Source of the DNA: Campylorhamphus procurvoides | Taxonomy: Eukaryota > Chordata > Aves > Passeriformes > Dendrocolaptidae | Direction of reading: 5' to 3' | NCBI GenBank assembly: GCA_013396655.1 | Contig: WBMV01003356.1 | Coordinates: 29,617-93,616 of the forward strand | Length of the DNA stretch: 64,000 bases | Shown: one piece after another, positions 1-9,300 of the stretch | Position numbering within the stretch: position 1 is the first letter of the stretch | Layout: each line of letters starts with the position of its first letter | Notes under the pieces: model-generated | Seen by the model: the letters and a program-made list of their open reading frames with translations, nothing else | Databases searched by the model: none | Told to the model about the DNA's origin: nothing | Translations under genes and position numbers: made by a program

Positions 1-413
1 TTGCTCCAAGCCCCGTCCAACCTGGCCTTGGACACTTCCAGGGATCCAGGGGCAGCCACAGCATCTCTGGGCAACCTGTGCCAGGGCCTGCCCACCCTCA
101 CAGGGAAGAATTCCTTCCCAATATCCCATGTAACCCTGCCCTCTGTCAGTGTGAGGCCATTCCTCCTTGTCCTGTCCCTGCAGCCCCTTGTCCAAAGTCC
201 CTCTCCAGCACTCTTGGACCCCCTTTAGGCCCCCCCTGGAAGGGGTCTCAGGTCTCCCCAGAGCCTCCTCTTCTCCAGGTGAGCACCCCCAGCTCTCCCA
301 GCCTGGCTCCAGAGCAGAGGGGCTCCAGCCCTCCGAGCATCTCTGTGGCCTCCTCTGGACTCACTCCAGCAGCTCCACATCCTTCCTGTGCTGAGGAGTT
401 TCATGCAACCCAA
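1..413 (-). mobile_element. CR1 LINE 3' fragment, reverse orientation
   Basis: This is the reverse complement of the 3' part of a CR1 element. It reads from the segment equivalent to 'gcttggagcaacctgg' on the left, through the 'ggcaacctgtgccagggcctgcc' type block, to the 'cctctggactcactccagcagctcc' block near 350-380. The 3' terminus is cut by the window edge. It is non-coding, and the reading frames across it are chance. Confidence 0.9.
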
Positions 414-1164
414 GGATGGAAAAGAGGAATCATGGAACTGCTGAACCCCTCAGCACATGAATGCCAGAGAGCGTGGACAGGCAGCTCCAGCCCCAGCAAC
501 TGTGGCACTAATGTGTGATGCCACATTAACAACAAACAGGGAATTGCATTGTCCAGCCCATGCAGTTTTGTTGCCTTCCTGAAGCCCTTTCTGAATCCAA
601 CATAGGCAGAGAAATCCCTGGGAAAGAAAAAAATTCCTGAGGTAACACAGAATCACAGGATCATTTTGGTTGGAATAGACCTCCAGGATCACTGAGTCCA
701 ACCTTTGACTTCATCACCACCTCGTCAACTGGACCATGGCACATCCAGTCGTTTCTCGAACACTTCTGGATCTTTCCAAGTGCCTGGTGGTCTCCCCTTG
801 CTGTTGGAGAGCATTAACACCGGGGAGTAGGCACAGCCACCAGCTGCCAGAGGAGCATGGGGCAAGTGGTACGAGTTCCTCAGCCAAGATGCCAGCTTGC
901 CTTGGGTGACGGAGTGCCCCGTGCAGCACTGGGCTGCCTTGTCCCATCCCCATCCCATGGGGAACACGGGCACCTGGGGATGGACTGGATGCCAGGAATG
1001 ACAATCCTGTATCCTTCTGCACTGCCTGCAGGGTACTCAGCACAACGATCCCAGAGCACCGGGAAGGAAAGGATTGGTCCTGAGGGCTACATTTGGAGAA
1101 TCCCGACCACGCTTTGTCCCGTCACCCTTCCTAGCTAAGCAACCAGCTCTGGCACTTGGACCAC
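414..1164. other. Intergenic, with an old CR1 fragment at about 646-780
   Basis: No gene is recognised here. From about 646 to 780 the sequence resembles the reversed end of another CR1 subfamily: it starts with an 'agaatcacaggatcattttggttgg'-type terminus followed by 'agacctccaggatcactgagtccaacc'. The rest looks unique and non-coding. Confidence 0.6.
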
Positions 1165-1640
1165 AGCCTTCCCCAGCCCGCGGCCGCGGGGAGGAGAAGC
1201 AGAAGTGCCCTGGGCGGCTGCTGCTGCTTCCCGTGGCACAGCTGGAGCCGTCCGGCTCAGGAAGTCACGCCACGGGAGCGGGGGCAGTGCGAGGGAGCCG
1301 GCCCCGAGGTGTCCGTCTGTCCCGGCGCCGTGGGTCCGACGGCGGGCGGCGGGAGCTGCATCGCACCTGCAGGCACCGGGGGCTCATCGGGCCGAGGGGA
1401 GGGAGGGTTGGGCTCCGGAGGGAGCTGAGCACTCCGAGTCTTGGTGTCCTCAGCCCTGGATTTGGCAGCGGATAGAGGAAGCAGCCGTGAGGCAAGGAAA
1501 CATTCCTGAGCCGGCTGGTGAGTCACTGGACAAATTCACCCTCGGTCCTGCTGTCCCCGAGAGCGAGGGGACTTTGTGCAGGTGCTGCAGGAGGGTTTCT
1601 CCCTAGGAAGGTGGTGCAGCCCCGCGACGGCACCGAGAGG
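1165..1640 (+). promoter_or_regulatory. GC-rich, CpG-rich patch; possible CD14 promoter and leader exon
   Basis: This is a marked rise in G+C and CpG, including GCGGCCGC around 1180, compared with its flanks. Good splice-donor matches (GTGAGT near 1519 and GTAAGG at 1640) could end a non-coding leader exon joining the acceptor at 2447-2448, just before the CD14 start codon. A 5' intron ending at or beside the start codon is known for mammalian CD14. The promoter role is inference, and an exon of another gene is not excluded. Confidence 0.35.
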
Positions 1641-2458
1641 TAAGGAGAGCTCCATCCTCAGCGGGGTTCGGGATGTGGCCAAAAAACAGCGGTGGCTGAT
1701 CAGGGCTGGTACCGGCAACAGACCCGCAGGAGGCTGGACTGGGGACCCCCAAAACTCCCCCTCCACTGCAGAGCACATTTTCAGGAGCCTTTAATCTTTG
1801 CTTGTTGCTTTTTTTGCACTCTGGGGACAAGACTCTCCTGTCAGCTGGTCAGCACAGCAGTGCCTGGTGCTGACAGGGACCTGTAGAGACCCACAAAAGT
1901 CACTTTCCACCACCTTTTGGGGCTGGTGATGAATCACATCACTGGGTGAGAAAATAGAAAACATGAAGCCCTCTGTTGCAATTTCCTTCCCCAGTTTACA
2001 GAGGAACAAGCGGAGCTGGGGCTCTCCCTTCCCTTGGTCACACTGACACCTGTGGTTTCACTGTCCATAACTCTGCATTTCTAGTTTTTCCTGTCTCTGT
2101 GGCATTCTCTGATCACTTAGGAGCGGGAGCCTGCAGCAAGGCAGCCCAGACAGGACAGCACAGAGCCTCAGAGGCCACCCTGCTTTTGGGGTGGGATGGG
2201 ACCAGTGCCACCCTGCCAAGGAGAGGGTGGCACAGGTGTCGCTGCTGGGTGTTTGGCTGCTGGCTTGAGCATTGCCCTGAGTCATGGCTCAGTAGCCAGG
2301 CGGGTGCCCATGGGTGTGCAGGAGGGATGAGGGCAGTGCTGTGTCCCCAAGGGGTGGCTCTGCGAGGCTGAACCTGCCCAAGACAGCCCTCCAGTCTGGG
2401 TCAGAGCAGTCCCCTCACCTGCTGCTCACTGTTTCTCCTCGTTTTCAGGTTGTTTACC
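1641..2458. other. Probable 5' intron and leader of CD14
   Basis: No open reading frame looks real here. A polypyrimidine tract and CAG at 2446-2448 form a good acceptor ten bases before the CD14 ATG. The rest is unique sequence with no repeat that I recognise. Confidence 0.4.
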
Positions 2459-3883
2459 ATGAGAGTGGCTGTTCTCCTCCTCCTGGGGCTGGGGCTGGGC
2501 CTGTCGGAGGCAAAAGGCAGAAGAAACAGATGTTTCTTCAACCGCACTCAGGAGTACTGTACGTGCTACAACCTGTCTGAGGAGACAGCAGGCAGCATCA
2601 TCCAGTGCCTCGCAGCCACTGTGGTGGAGTTCCGGGGTGGAGAGCTGGAGAAATACATAGACTTCCCCATCAGGGACCTGGATGACGCTGCCATTGACAC
2701 TCTGGGCTCCCTTATCATCCAGAAAGTAATTATTAGTGGTGTCCTGGTGCCTGAGATACTCCTGGCCCGTGTGCTGAGGTTCTTCTCCTACACCCATGTG
2801 AAGGAGCTGGTGTTTGACAGCTGCATTTTCCAGGGCACAGGTGACTGGCGTGCAATGAATGGCCAGAGCTTGCCCATATTGTCCCTGAGCTTCCACAATG
2901 TGACATCCGCCCCTCTGATAGGCAACAAACAGGCCTTCTCCAGCCTCAGCACGTGGCTGGAGACCCTGCAGGAGCTGGCTGTCACCGGCTCCAGTGTCAC
3001 CAGCCTGCCCTGTGCCTTTGGAAGGGTGTTAAGAACTCTGCATACCCTGGACCTGACCCAAAACAGCCTAGGGGATGGGAGCCTGCCACCCACCTTCTGC
3101 CAGGGAGCTTTCCCTCAGCTCCAGGTACTGAGGCTGCAACACAACAACCTGACGTCCTACCACAGAGTGTGTGAGGGTGTGCAGCTGCTGCAGGAGCTCC
3201 AGGACCTCAGTCTCAGCCAGAACAAGCTCATGGCAGACCCATCCTCCTCCTGCCAGTGGCCAGCATCCCTCCGGATCTTTAACCTGTCCAACACTGGTTT
3301 GCATGAAGTGCTGACACCTCTGCCTCCCAACCTAGAGGTGCTGGACCTGAGCCACAACAACCTCCATGCTGTGGACATCTCCCTCAGCTCCCTGAAGAAG
3401 CTCTTCCTGAGCGAAAACATGCTGCAGGCTGTCCCCTCCATCAGGAATTGCCCCTTGCTGGACACTCTCCACCTGGACAACAACTCGATTTCGGAGCTGC
3501 CATGGGATGAGTTGGCACTCCTGGAGCACCTGCAGGACGTGGCCGCAGCCAACAACCCCTTTAATTGCTCATGCTCTGGGGCCAGGGGGCTGCAGGCACT
3601 GGCAACCAGGGGGCACCTGAGGCAGGGCTGGCCCCAGGACTACACGTGTCAGTCCCCACTGGGCTACCAGGGCTGGCAGGTGGTGGCTGTGCCAGTGTCG
3701 GTGCTGCGGTGCCACCGTGCCGCAGTGATCGCCCCTCTCTGCGTGGCCCTGGCCCTGCTCGGCCTGGCCGGGACCCTCTACCTGCTCAGGGACAGGCTCT
3801 GCTACAGGGGCAGGTGTCGGACCCCTCCCACCGGTGCTTCCCAACAGGAGCTCCAAGGGAAGGCTCACAGGGCCTCCAAGTGA
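2459..3883 (+). CDS. CD14: CD14, LPS co-receptor, transmembrane (avian) form
   Basis: A 474-residue single-exon reading frame. The ATG at 2459 (context ACCATGA) is chosen because a hydrophobic signal peptide follows directly (residues 1-20). Next come a cysteine-rich N-terminal cap (C-x7-C-x-C) and about ten leucine-rich repeats with LxLxxNxL signatures (for example LDLTQNSL, LRLQHNNL, LDLSHNNL, LHLDNNSI). A leucine-rich C-terminal cap begins NPFNCSCS. A single membrane helix lies at about 422-443, before a basic tail of 31 residues. There are several N-x-S/T glycosylation sites. CD14 binds LPS and hands it to TLR4/MD-2 at the macrophage surface. Mammalian CD14 is about 375 residues and GPI-anchored; a membrane helix in place of the GPI signal is the known avian form. 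The order of domains and the synteny with SLC35A4 make the call firm. Confidence 0.93.
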   Translation: MRVAVLLLLGLGLGLSEAKGRRNRCFFNRTQEYCTCYNLSEETAGSIIQCLAATVVEFRGGELEKYIDFPIRDLDDAAIDTLGSLIIQKVIISGVLVPEILLARVLRFFSYTHVKELVFDSCIFQGTGDWRAMNGQSLPILSLSFHNVTSAPLIGNKQAFSSLSTWLETLQELAVTGSSVTSLPCAFGRVLRTLHTLDLTQNSLGDGSLPPTFCQGAFPQLQVLRLQHNNLTSYHRVCEGVQLLQELQDLSLSQNKLMADPSSSCQWPASLRIFNLSNTGLHEVLTPLPPNLEVLDLSHNNLHAVDISLSSLKKLFLSENMLQAVPSIRNCPLLDTLHLDNNSISELPWDELALLEHLQDVAAANNPFNCSCSGARGLQALATRGHLRQGWPQDYTCQSPLGYQGWQVVAVPVSVLRCHRAAVIAPLCVALALLGLAGTLYLLRDRLCYRGRCRTPPTGASQQELQGKAHRASK

Positions 3884-3927
3884 GGGGTTCTCCCAGTGTC
3901 CCCAGGCCAGGCTGCCTGGTGGAGCAG

Positions 3928-4108
3928 GGCTGTGCCCAGCATTGTCCTGCTGTGGCTTTGCCCAGCCAATTTTTGAGCACCCCCTCACTCAAAGCCCTGT
4001 GCCATGTTCTGTCCCAGGGCTGTGCCCAGCATTGTCCTGCTGTGGCTTTCCCCAGCCAATTTTTGGGCACCCCCTTCACTCAAAGCCCCATGCCATGCTC
4101 TGTCCCAG
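3928..4108 (+). repeat. Tandem direct duplication, about 90-base unit, two copies
   Basis: The block beginning 'ggctgtgcccagcattgtcc' occurs at about 3928 and again at about 4018, with a few substitutions, immediately 3' of the CD14 stop codon. A third diverged relative lies at about 5566-5745, where the order of motifs is kept ('cctgctgtggctttgcccagcc', then 'ctctgtcccagggctgcaccctccc'). It is not CR1-like and may be a local low-copy repeat. Confidence 0.75.
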
Positions 4109-4456
4109 AGCTGCACCCTCCCTTATGGCCAACTCCAGTTCCCCAACCCCCAACACACCCCCAGTGCCCCTACCATGTCCCCTGCCCTGGATAAGAAGAG
4201 TTCAGCTCCATTGTACTCCCACTGGCAGTGCTCAGGTGCCCCAAGCCTTGCCAGGGTCTGGAGGTCCCTGCCCAGAGCCCCCCCAACACCCCATAGCCCC
4301 CCAGTCCAGCCATCCTTGCAGCCTCCATGCCCCCTCTGTTTGTCCTCCCTCTCCTCACCTGGGGCTGTGCCTGGGCCAGGACATTTGGTTTGTGAGGATG
4401 CTCCTTAGCTGCTCTTCAGCACAAGAGAAAACCCACAAAGACAGGAAAATGACTAA

Positions 4457-4462
4457 ATTAAA
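4457..4462 (+). terminator. Candidate CD14 polyadenylation signal ATTAAA
   Basis: ATTAAA lies about 570 bases after the CD14 stop codon. It is the common weaker variant of AATAAA. No stronger signal was seen between the stop codon and this site. Use of the site is inferred. Confidence 0.35.
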
Positions 4463-4540
4463 CAGTCCTACACACAAATGCTAATGAGGAGGAGCAGCCA
4501 AGACCCGAGCTCTCGATGCACCAGTGGACAAGTCCCTCAA

Positions 4541-5022
4541 TCCTGAGGATATTCAACTAGAAACCTTTTGTGATAAGAAGAAAATAGGTTTATTCTGGGT
4601 TATTCAGAGAATATCTCATAGAAGGAGAAAATCGACTATGGGATGCTGAAGGAGAGCAGGGAAATGCAGGACAATGGGGAATGCTTATTGGAAGGATCAA
4701 AGGGAGTGGGTGTGTGGGGAAGAGAAAGGCATGGGAAAATGGGGATGGGGGAGAATCACAGAATCACAGGATGGTTTGGGNCCTTGAGGATATTCAACTA
4801 GAAACTTTTTGTGATAAGAAGAAAATAGGTTTATTCTGGGTTATTCAGAGAATATCTCATAGAAAGGAGAAAATCGACTATGGGATGCTGAAGGAGAGCA
4901 GGGAAATGCAGCACAATGGGGAATGCTTACGGGAAGGGTCAAAGGGAATGGGTGTGTGGGGAAGGGAAAGGCATGGGAAAATGGGGATGGGGGACAATCA
5001 CAGAATCACAGGATGGTTTGGG
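4541..5022. other. Assembly duplication around the single N at 4781
   Basis: Bases 4541-4780 are repeated almost exactly at 4782-5022, with one indel and a handful of substitutions, on either side of one N. This is the pattern expected of two overlapping contig ends (or two haplotypes) joined without merging. The true locus probably has one copy. Confidence 0.8.
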
Positions 5023-5270
5023 TTGGAAGGGACATTAAAGCTCATCCAGTTCCACCCCCTGCCATGGGCAGGGACACCTTCCGCTAGCCCAGATGGCTCC
5101 AAGCCCCGTCCAACCTGGCCTTGGACACTCCCAGGGATGGGGCAGCCACAGCTCCTCTTGCTGACCTGTGCCTGGGCCTGCCCACCCTCACAGGGAAGAA
5201 TTTCTTCCCAATATCCCATGTAGCCCTGGCAGTGTGAAGTCATTCCTCCTTGTCCTGTCATTCCATGTCC
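4995..5270 (-). mobile_element. CR1 LINE 3' end, reverse orientation
   Basis: It begins with the reversed CR1 terminus ('cacagaatcacaggatggtttgggttgg') and continues through the 'ccatgggcagggacacctt' and 'ggggcagccacagctcc' blocks. About 30 bases of the same terminus also precede the N at 4781 because of the assembly duplication. Confidence 0.93.
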
Positions 5271-6368
5271 TTGTAAAAAGAGGGTGCTGGTCACAGGTCA
5301 GCAGCACTCACCTGACCAAGCCCTGCTTTTCATCCCCATGGCCTGTCCTGCCTTCTCATTAAAGTCGTGGGTATTTTCTGGGTATTTTCCCGGGTGAAGT
5401 TCCTGGGTAGTTTCTTTTTCCCTCCCTCTCTGCTCTGTTTGTGCACAGGTGCATGTGACCTGTGAGCAAACATGGGCTGGGCTGGCCACGGATGGGGGGA
5501 AACCAGAATGTGGGAAGACCCAAGGGTGGAGCTGGAGACCAGCTAACAGGGCACGGGGTCCAGGCACCCACAGCATTATCCTGCTGTGGCTTTGCCCAGC
5601 CAAGTTCTGGGGAACCCCTCACATCCCCATGCCATTCTCTGTCCCAGGGCTGCACCCTCCCACAGGGATTTTCCCTGTGGCCAACACCAACTCCCAAAGC
5701 CCCAGGGTGTCTCCACTGTCCTTGCCATGCCACCTGCCCTGCTCCCCATGGAGCCCCCAGTGCTGCCTGTTGCATCTGTGTCCACCTGGCATCTCCCTCA
5801 CACCTGAAGCACAGGGGAGGGGCCTTGGGGGACACAGGGGCACATGGGGAATGGTGGTGAATGGAGGGACCTGTGTGCATCTCCTCATCATGCCTGGTCC
5901 TGTCCAAAAGCAGGGGCAGGGCTGGCCTGGGACATCTCTCCTGTCTCCCACTGTTTGTGTTTCCAGAGACCACAGAGACCCTCAGTTTTGGCATTTCCTT
6001 CTGTGCTCTCTTGCTGTGACTGATCTCCAGTAAATGTGATTCTGTGGTTTGTGGTTGATTCTAGTGACCAGATAACCTTCATGATAGCCCACGGTCCCTC
6101 ATCTCCCGTCCATGGCAGACGGAACATCCCTCTTGGAGCTGGGAGCACGTCAATGGTGTGAGTGGCTCCAGGCACCCACTTGTCTCCCGTGGTCCTGCCG
6201 ATTCCTTGGCCAGCAGGACTCCGCCTCTGGAACACGGTGCCTCCAGACTGGGTCTGGCTGAGCCTGATTTCCATCAATAATGAAGGAGAACTGGATCTCC
6301 CTGTGTAACTCCATCCCCTGCCCTGGCCAAAACAGCAGCTCAGGGGCTGCTGCTGCTGCTGAGCTGCC
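5271..6368. other. Intergenic; third relative of the 3928 repeat at about 5566-5745
   Basis: No gene is seen. A diverged copy of the repeat found after CD14 lies at about 5566-5745. A short CTG run ('gctgctgctgctg', about 6348-6362) directly precedes the start codon of the next gene and probably belongs to its 5' leader. Confidence 0.55.
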
Positions 6369-9300
6369 ATGGATGCTGGGGAGGTGAGTGCCATGGTGGG
6401 GGACATGCCAGGGCACTTTGGAGGGATCTGTCCCCTGCCTTTGGTGGCCCGGGGGTTCATCCAGCTCCTGTGGGTGCTGAGTGCATGGGGCAGGACCTGG
6501 CTCATTCCCCTCTCTATCCCAGGGCAGGACCCAGCTATTCCCCTCTCTATCCTGGAGCAGGACCCAGCTATTCCTCTCTCTATCCTGGAGCAGGACCTGG
6601 CTCATTCCCCTCTCTATCGTGGAGCAGGACCCAGCTCATTCCACTCCATCCTGGGGCAGGACCCAGCTCATTCCCCTCTCTATCGTGGAGCAGGACCTGG
6701 CTCATTCCACTCTATCCTGGGGCAGGACCCAGCTCATTCCACTCTATCCTGGGGCAGGACCCAGCTCATTCCACTCTATCCTGGAGCAGGACCCAGCTCA
6801 TTCCCCTCTATCCTGGCAGGCTGAGCAGGATGTCAGTGTGCGAGCAGCCGTGGGACTCCACCAGGCAGCAGGTAGAGCTCAGGACATCCCAGAGCCTTCA
6901 CCAGAACCTTCACACCAGGGAATAGTGGGCAAGGGTGGCAGCCACAGCTGTGGTGGCACTGGGACCACTGGCCATGCTGGTCAGGCAGTGCTGGTGGGGA
7001 GGGGATGTCCTCCCCACCCTGGTAGCTCTGAACTATAGCAGGAGAGCTTGGGAATGATGTGAAGGCTTGGGACGTGGCCTCAGGCTGCAAGGGGGGCAGG
7101 ACAGAGCTGGGGTGTGTAGGGGTGACCCCCCCACCCCACTCCACACTCTGTTTTCAGGGTTGGGGGATAGCTGGGCAGATGGCATCGAGGACACCTTGCA
7201 GCAACTCTTCACTGGGAAGGAGTCCCAGGTGAGAGTGGCAGGGACAGGGACACTCAGGGTATGAGGGGCCCTGGGGAACCAGGTGGGAGCAGCGGGCTCT
7301 GTCCCACCACCTGCCATGCTTGGCACCCTCGGGGGTGCTGAGGTTTTGGGCCAATCCTGCCTTACACCCCTGGGGGGCCCTTGGGTTTTCCCCAACAGCA
7401 GGGGAAGGGAGGGGATCTCCCCTCACCCTGCCTGTGCCAGGCTCTCTGTGCCACCCCTGCCATCTCCATCCCAGTGTGCCCAGTTCCTCCTTTACCCTGC
7501 ACTGGTCATGCTGGGATGGAGAAAAGCTGAACGTTATCCTGCTCCCTTCCCTCCTGCCAGGAGAGTTGCTTGACTGTCGATGGCATCTTCCGCTTGGATT
7601 CAGGACAGGTACTGTGAGCCCCAGGTCCTTCTCCACCCCAGCCCCAGCAAACTGAGCCAGGGACATGCTGGCCCAAGCCGTGGGCTGGGACACCTGGGGG
7701 ACACTGCCAGCTCCTCAGGTGTCACAGGCAGTGCTGGGACACGAGGCTTTGTCCCACATGAGGCTCTGTGGGTGTTTCTTATCTCTTCCCTGTTTCCTCA
7801 TGGTGTGGTGCTGTGCCATCCATACCATCCTGTGTATCCACTCTGTGCCACCCATACTGGGCTACCTGTGCCACAACATGTGCTGCCCTGCCTGATCCAT
7901 GCCAATGCCTTCTGTGCCACGCTGGCTTTGCCATGCCATCCCTGCTCTGCTGGATATGTCTTTTCTACCAGGAGAAGGTCCTGGAGTTGGCAAGACCCCA
8001 GCTGGCCCTGGTTCCCCTTGGCTACAGCGTGTCCCTGCTGCTGTGGGACCCCCATGGCCCTGGGACACAGCTGCCCTTCCAGAGTGTCATCTGGCAGGTG
8101 AGAACACAGGGGTGACAGGGAGGGGTGACAGCATACTTGTGCTGGGCTCCTGGGTCACCCAGTGGACCCCGATCCTGCTGGAATGGGTGTGGGACCCAGC
8201 CATGGGTGCCAGGAACCAACAGCTCCCAGCTTGTCCCCAGGTGATTGACACCATCTTCCAAGAACTGGAGGCCTTGGGGGGTGACATGCAGAGCCTGCAG
8301 ACAGTCAGCCTGGTCCAGGTAGGGCAGGAGCAGGGCAGAATGTCCTGGGAAGAGTGTCCTATTCCTGCTCTGCCACTGCCCAGACCCTGCTGTGCCAAGG
8401 GCACACATTGCCATGTACTGGTATCCAGTCCCCTCATCCACAGGGTGACCGGGGCTGAAAATCTTTGCATCCCAGGTGTTCTCACCTCCTTCCAAGACTT
8501 GCCAGGTGTGGGAAGCCTTGGCTGCCCCTGGGGTGTCTCCCAGGCTCCAGCAGCATGGTGGGAAGAGAGGAGCTCTCCAAGCCCTTCCTGCCCCACTCAC
8601 GGCTGGGCTTTCCTGGCCAGACATGGCTCTGTGTGGCTTGAAGGTCCCTCCATGTGGCCTTGATTGGCAGAAGTAATGCCAGCTCCTGCCACCTGCTGGG
8701 CCCTGCCCTTTGGCTCTAGGATGCTGCCAGGAACCTGCCAAGCTCCACACAGGGCATTCCCAGGGCTCTGCCCTTCCCTGGCCGCAGGGCTGGAAAAGCT
8801 GGGAGTGACCCTGAGATCAGCCCTTCTCAGCCCTTACCTGTGCCCAGCCACGAGCAGCCCATGCCTGTGGTGAGTNACGGGGCTGGAAAAGCTGGGAGTG
8901 ACTCTGAGATCAGCCTTTCTCAGCCCTCACCTGTGCACAGCCACAAGCAGCCCATGCCTGTGGTGAGTGCAGGATGCCAGCAGCCCCCTTTTCCTGCCTC
9001 CCTGCCTAACACAGCCCCCCTGTTCCAGGTCAGCACCCAGGACAAAGCCTGTGACCTGCTCCGGCCCGATGGCCGAGCCCTTCAGGTGATGGATGTCCCA
9101 CCCCTGGGCCTGTAGGTACCGTGGCTGGGCATCCTGGGGGGCTGGAACCACAAATTCAGGGTTGGGGCTGGGCAGGGAACACGGTGCCCAGGGAGCACTT
9201 ATCCCCCAGGGAGTCTGGGCATGCAGGAGATGGGTGGACATGGCCCTTCTTGCTCACTGTTGTCTCCCTCTGCTTCCAGGATGGTGGAGGAGGCCACGGA

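Noticed and set aside
6369..6824. Repetitive protein frame over the minisatellite at 6.5 kb
   Set aside because: The tandem repeat is open in several frames because its units lack stop codons; a good donor after five codons shows that it is intronic.
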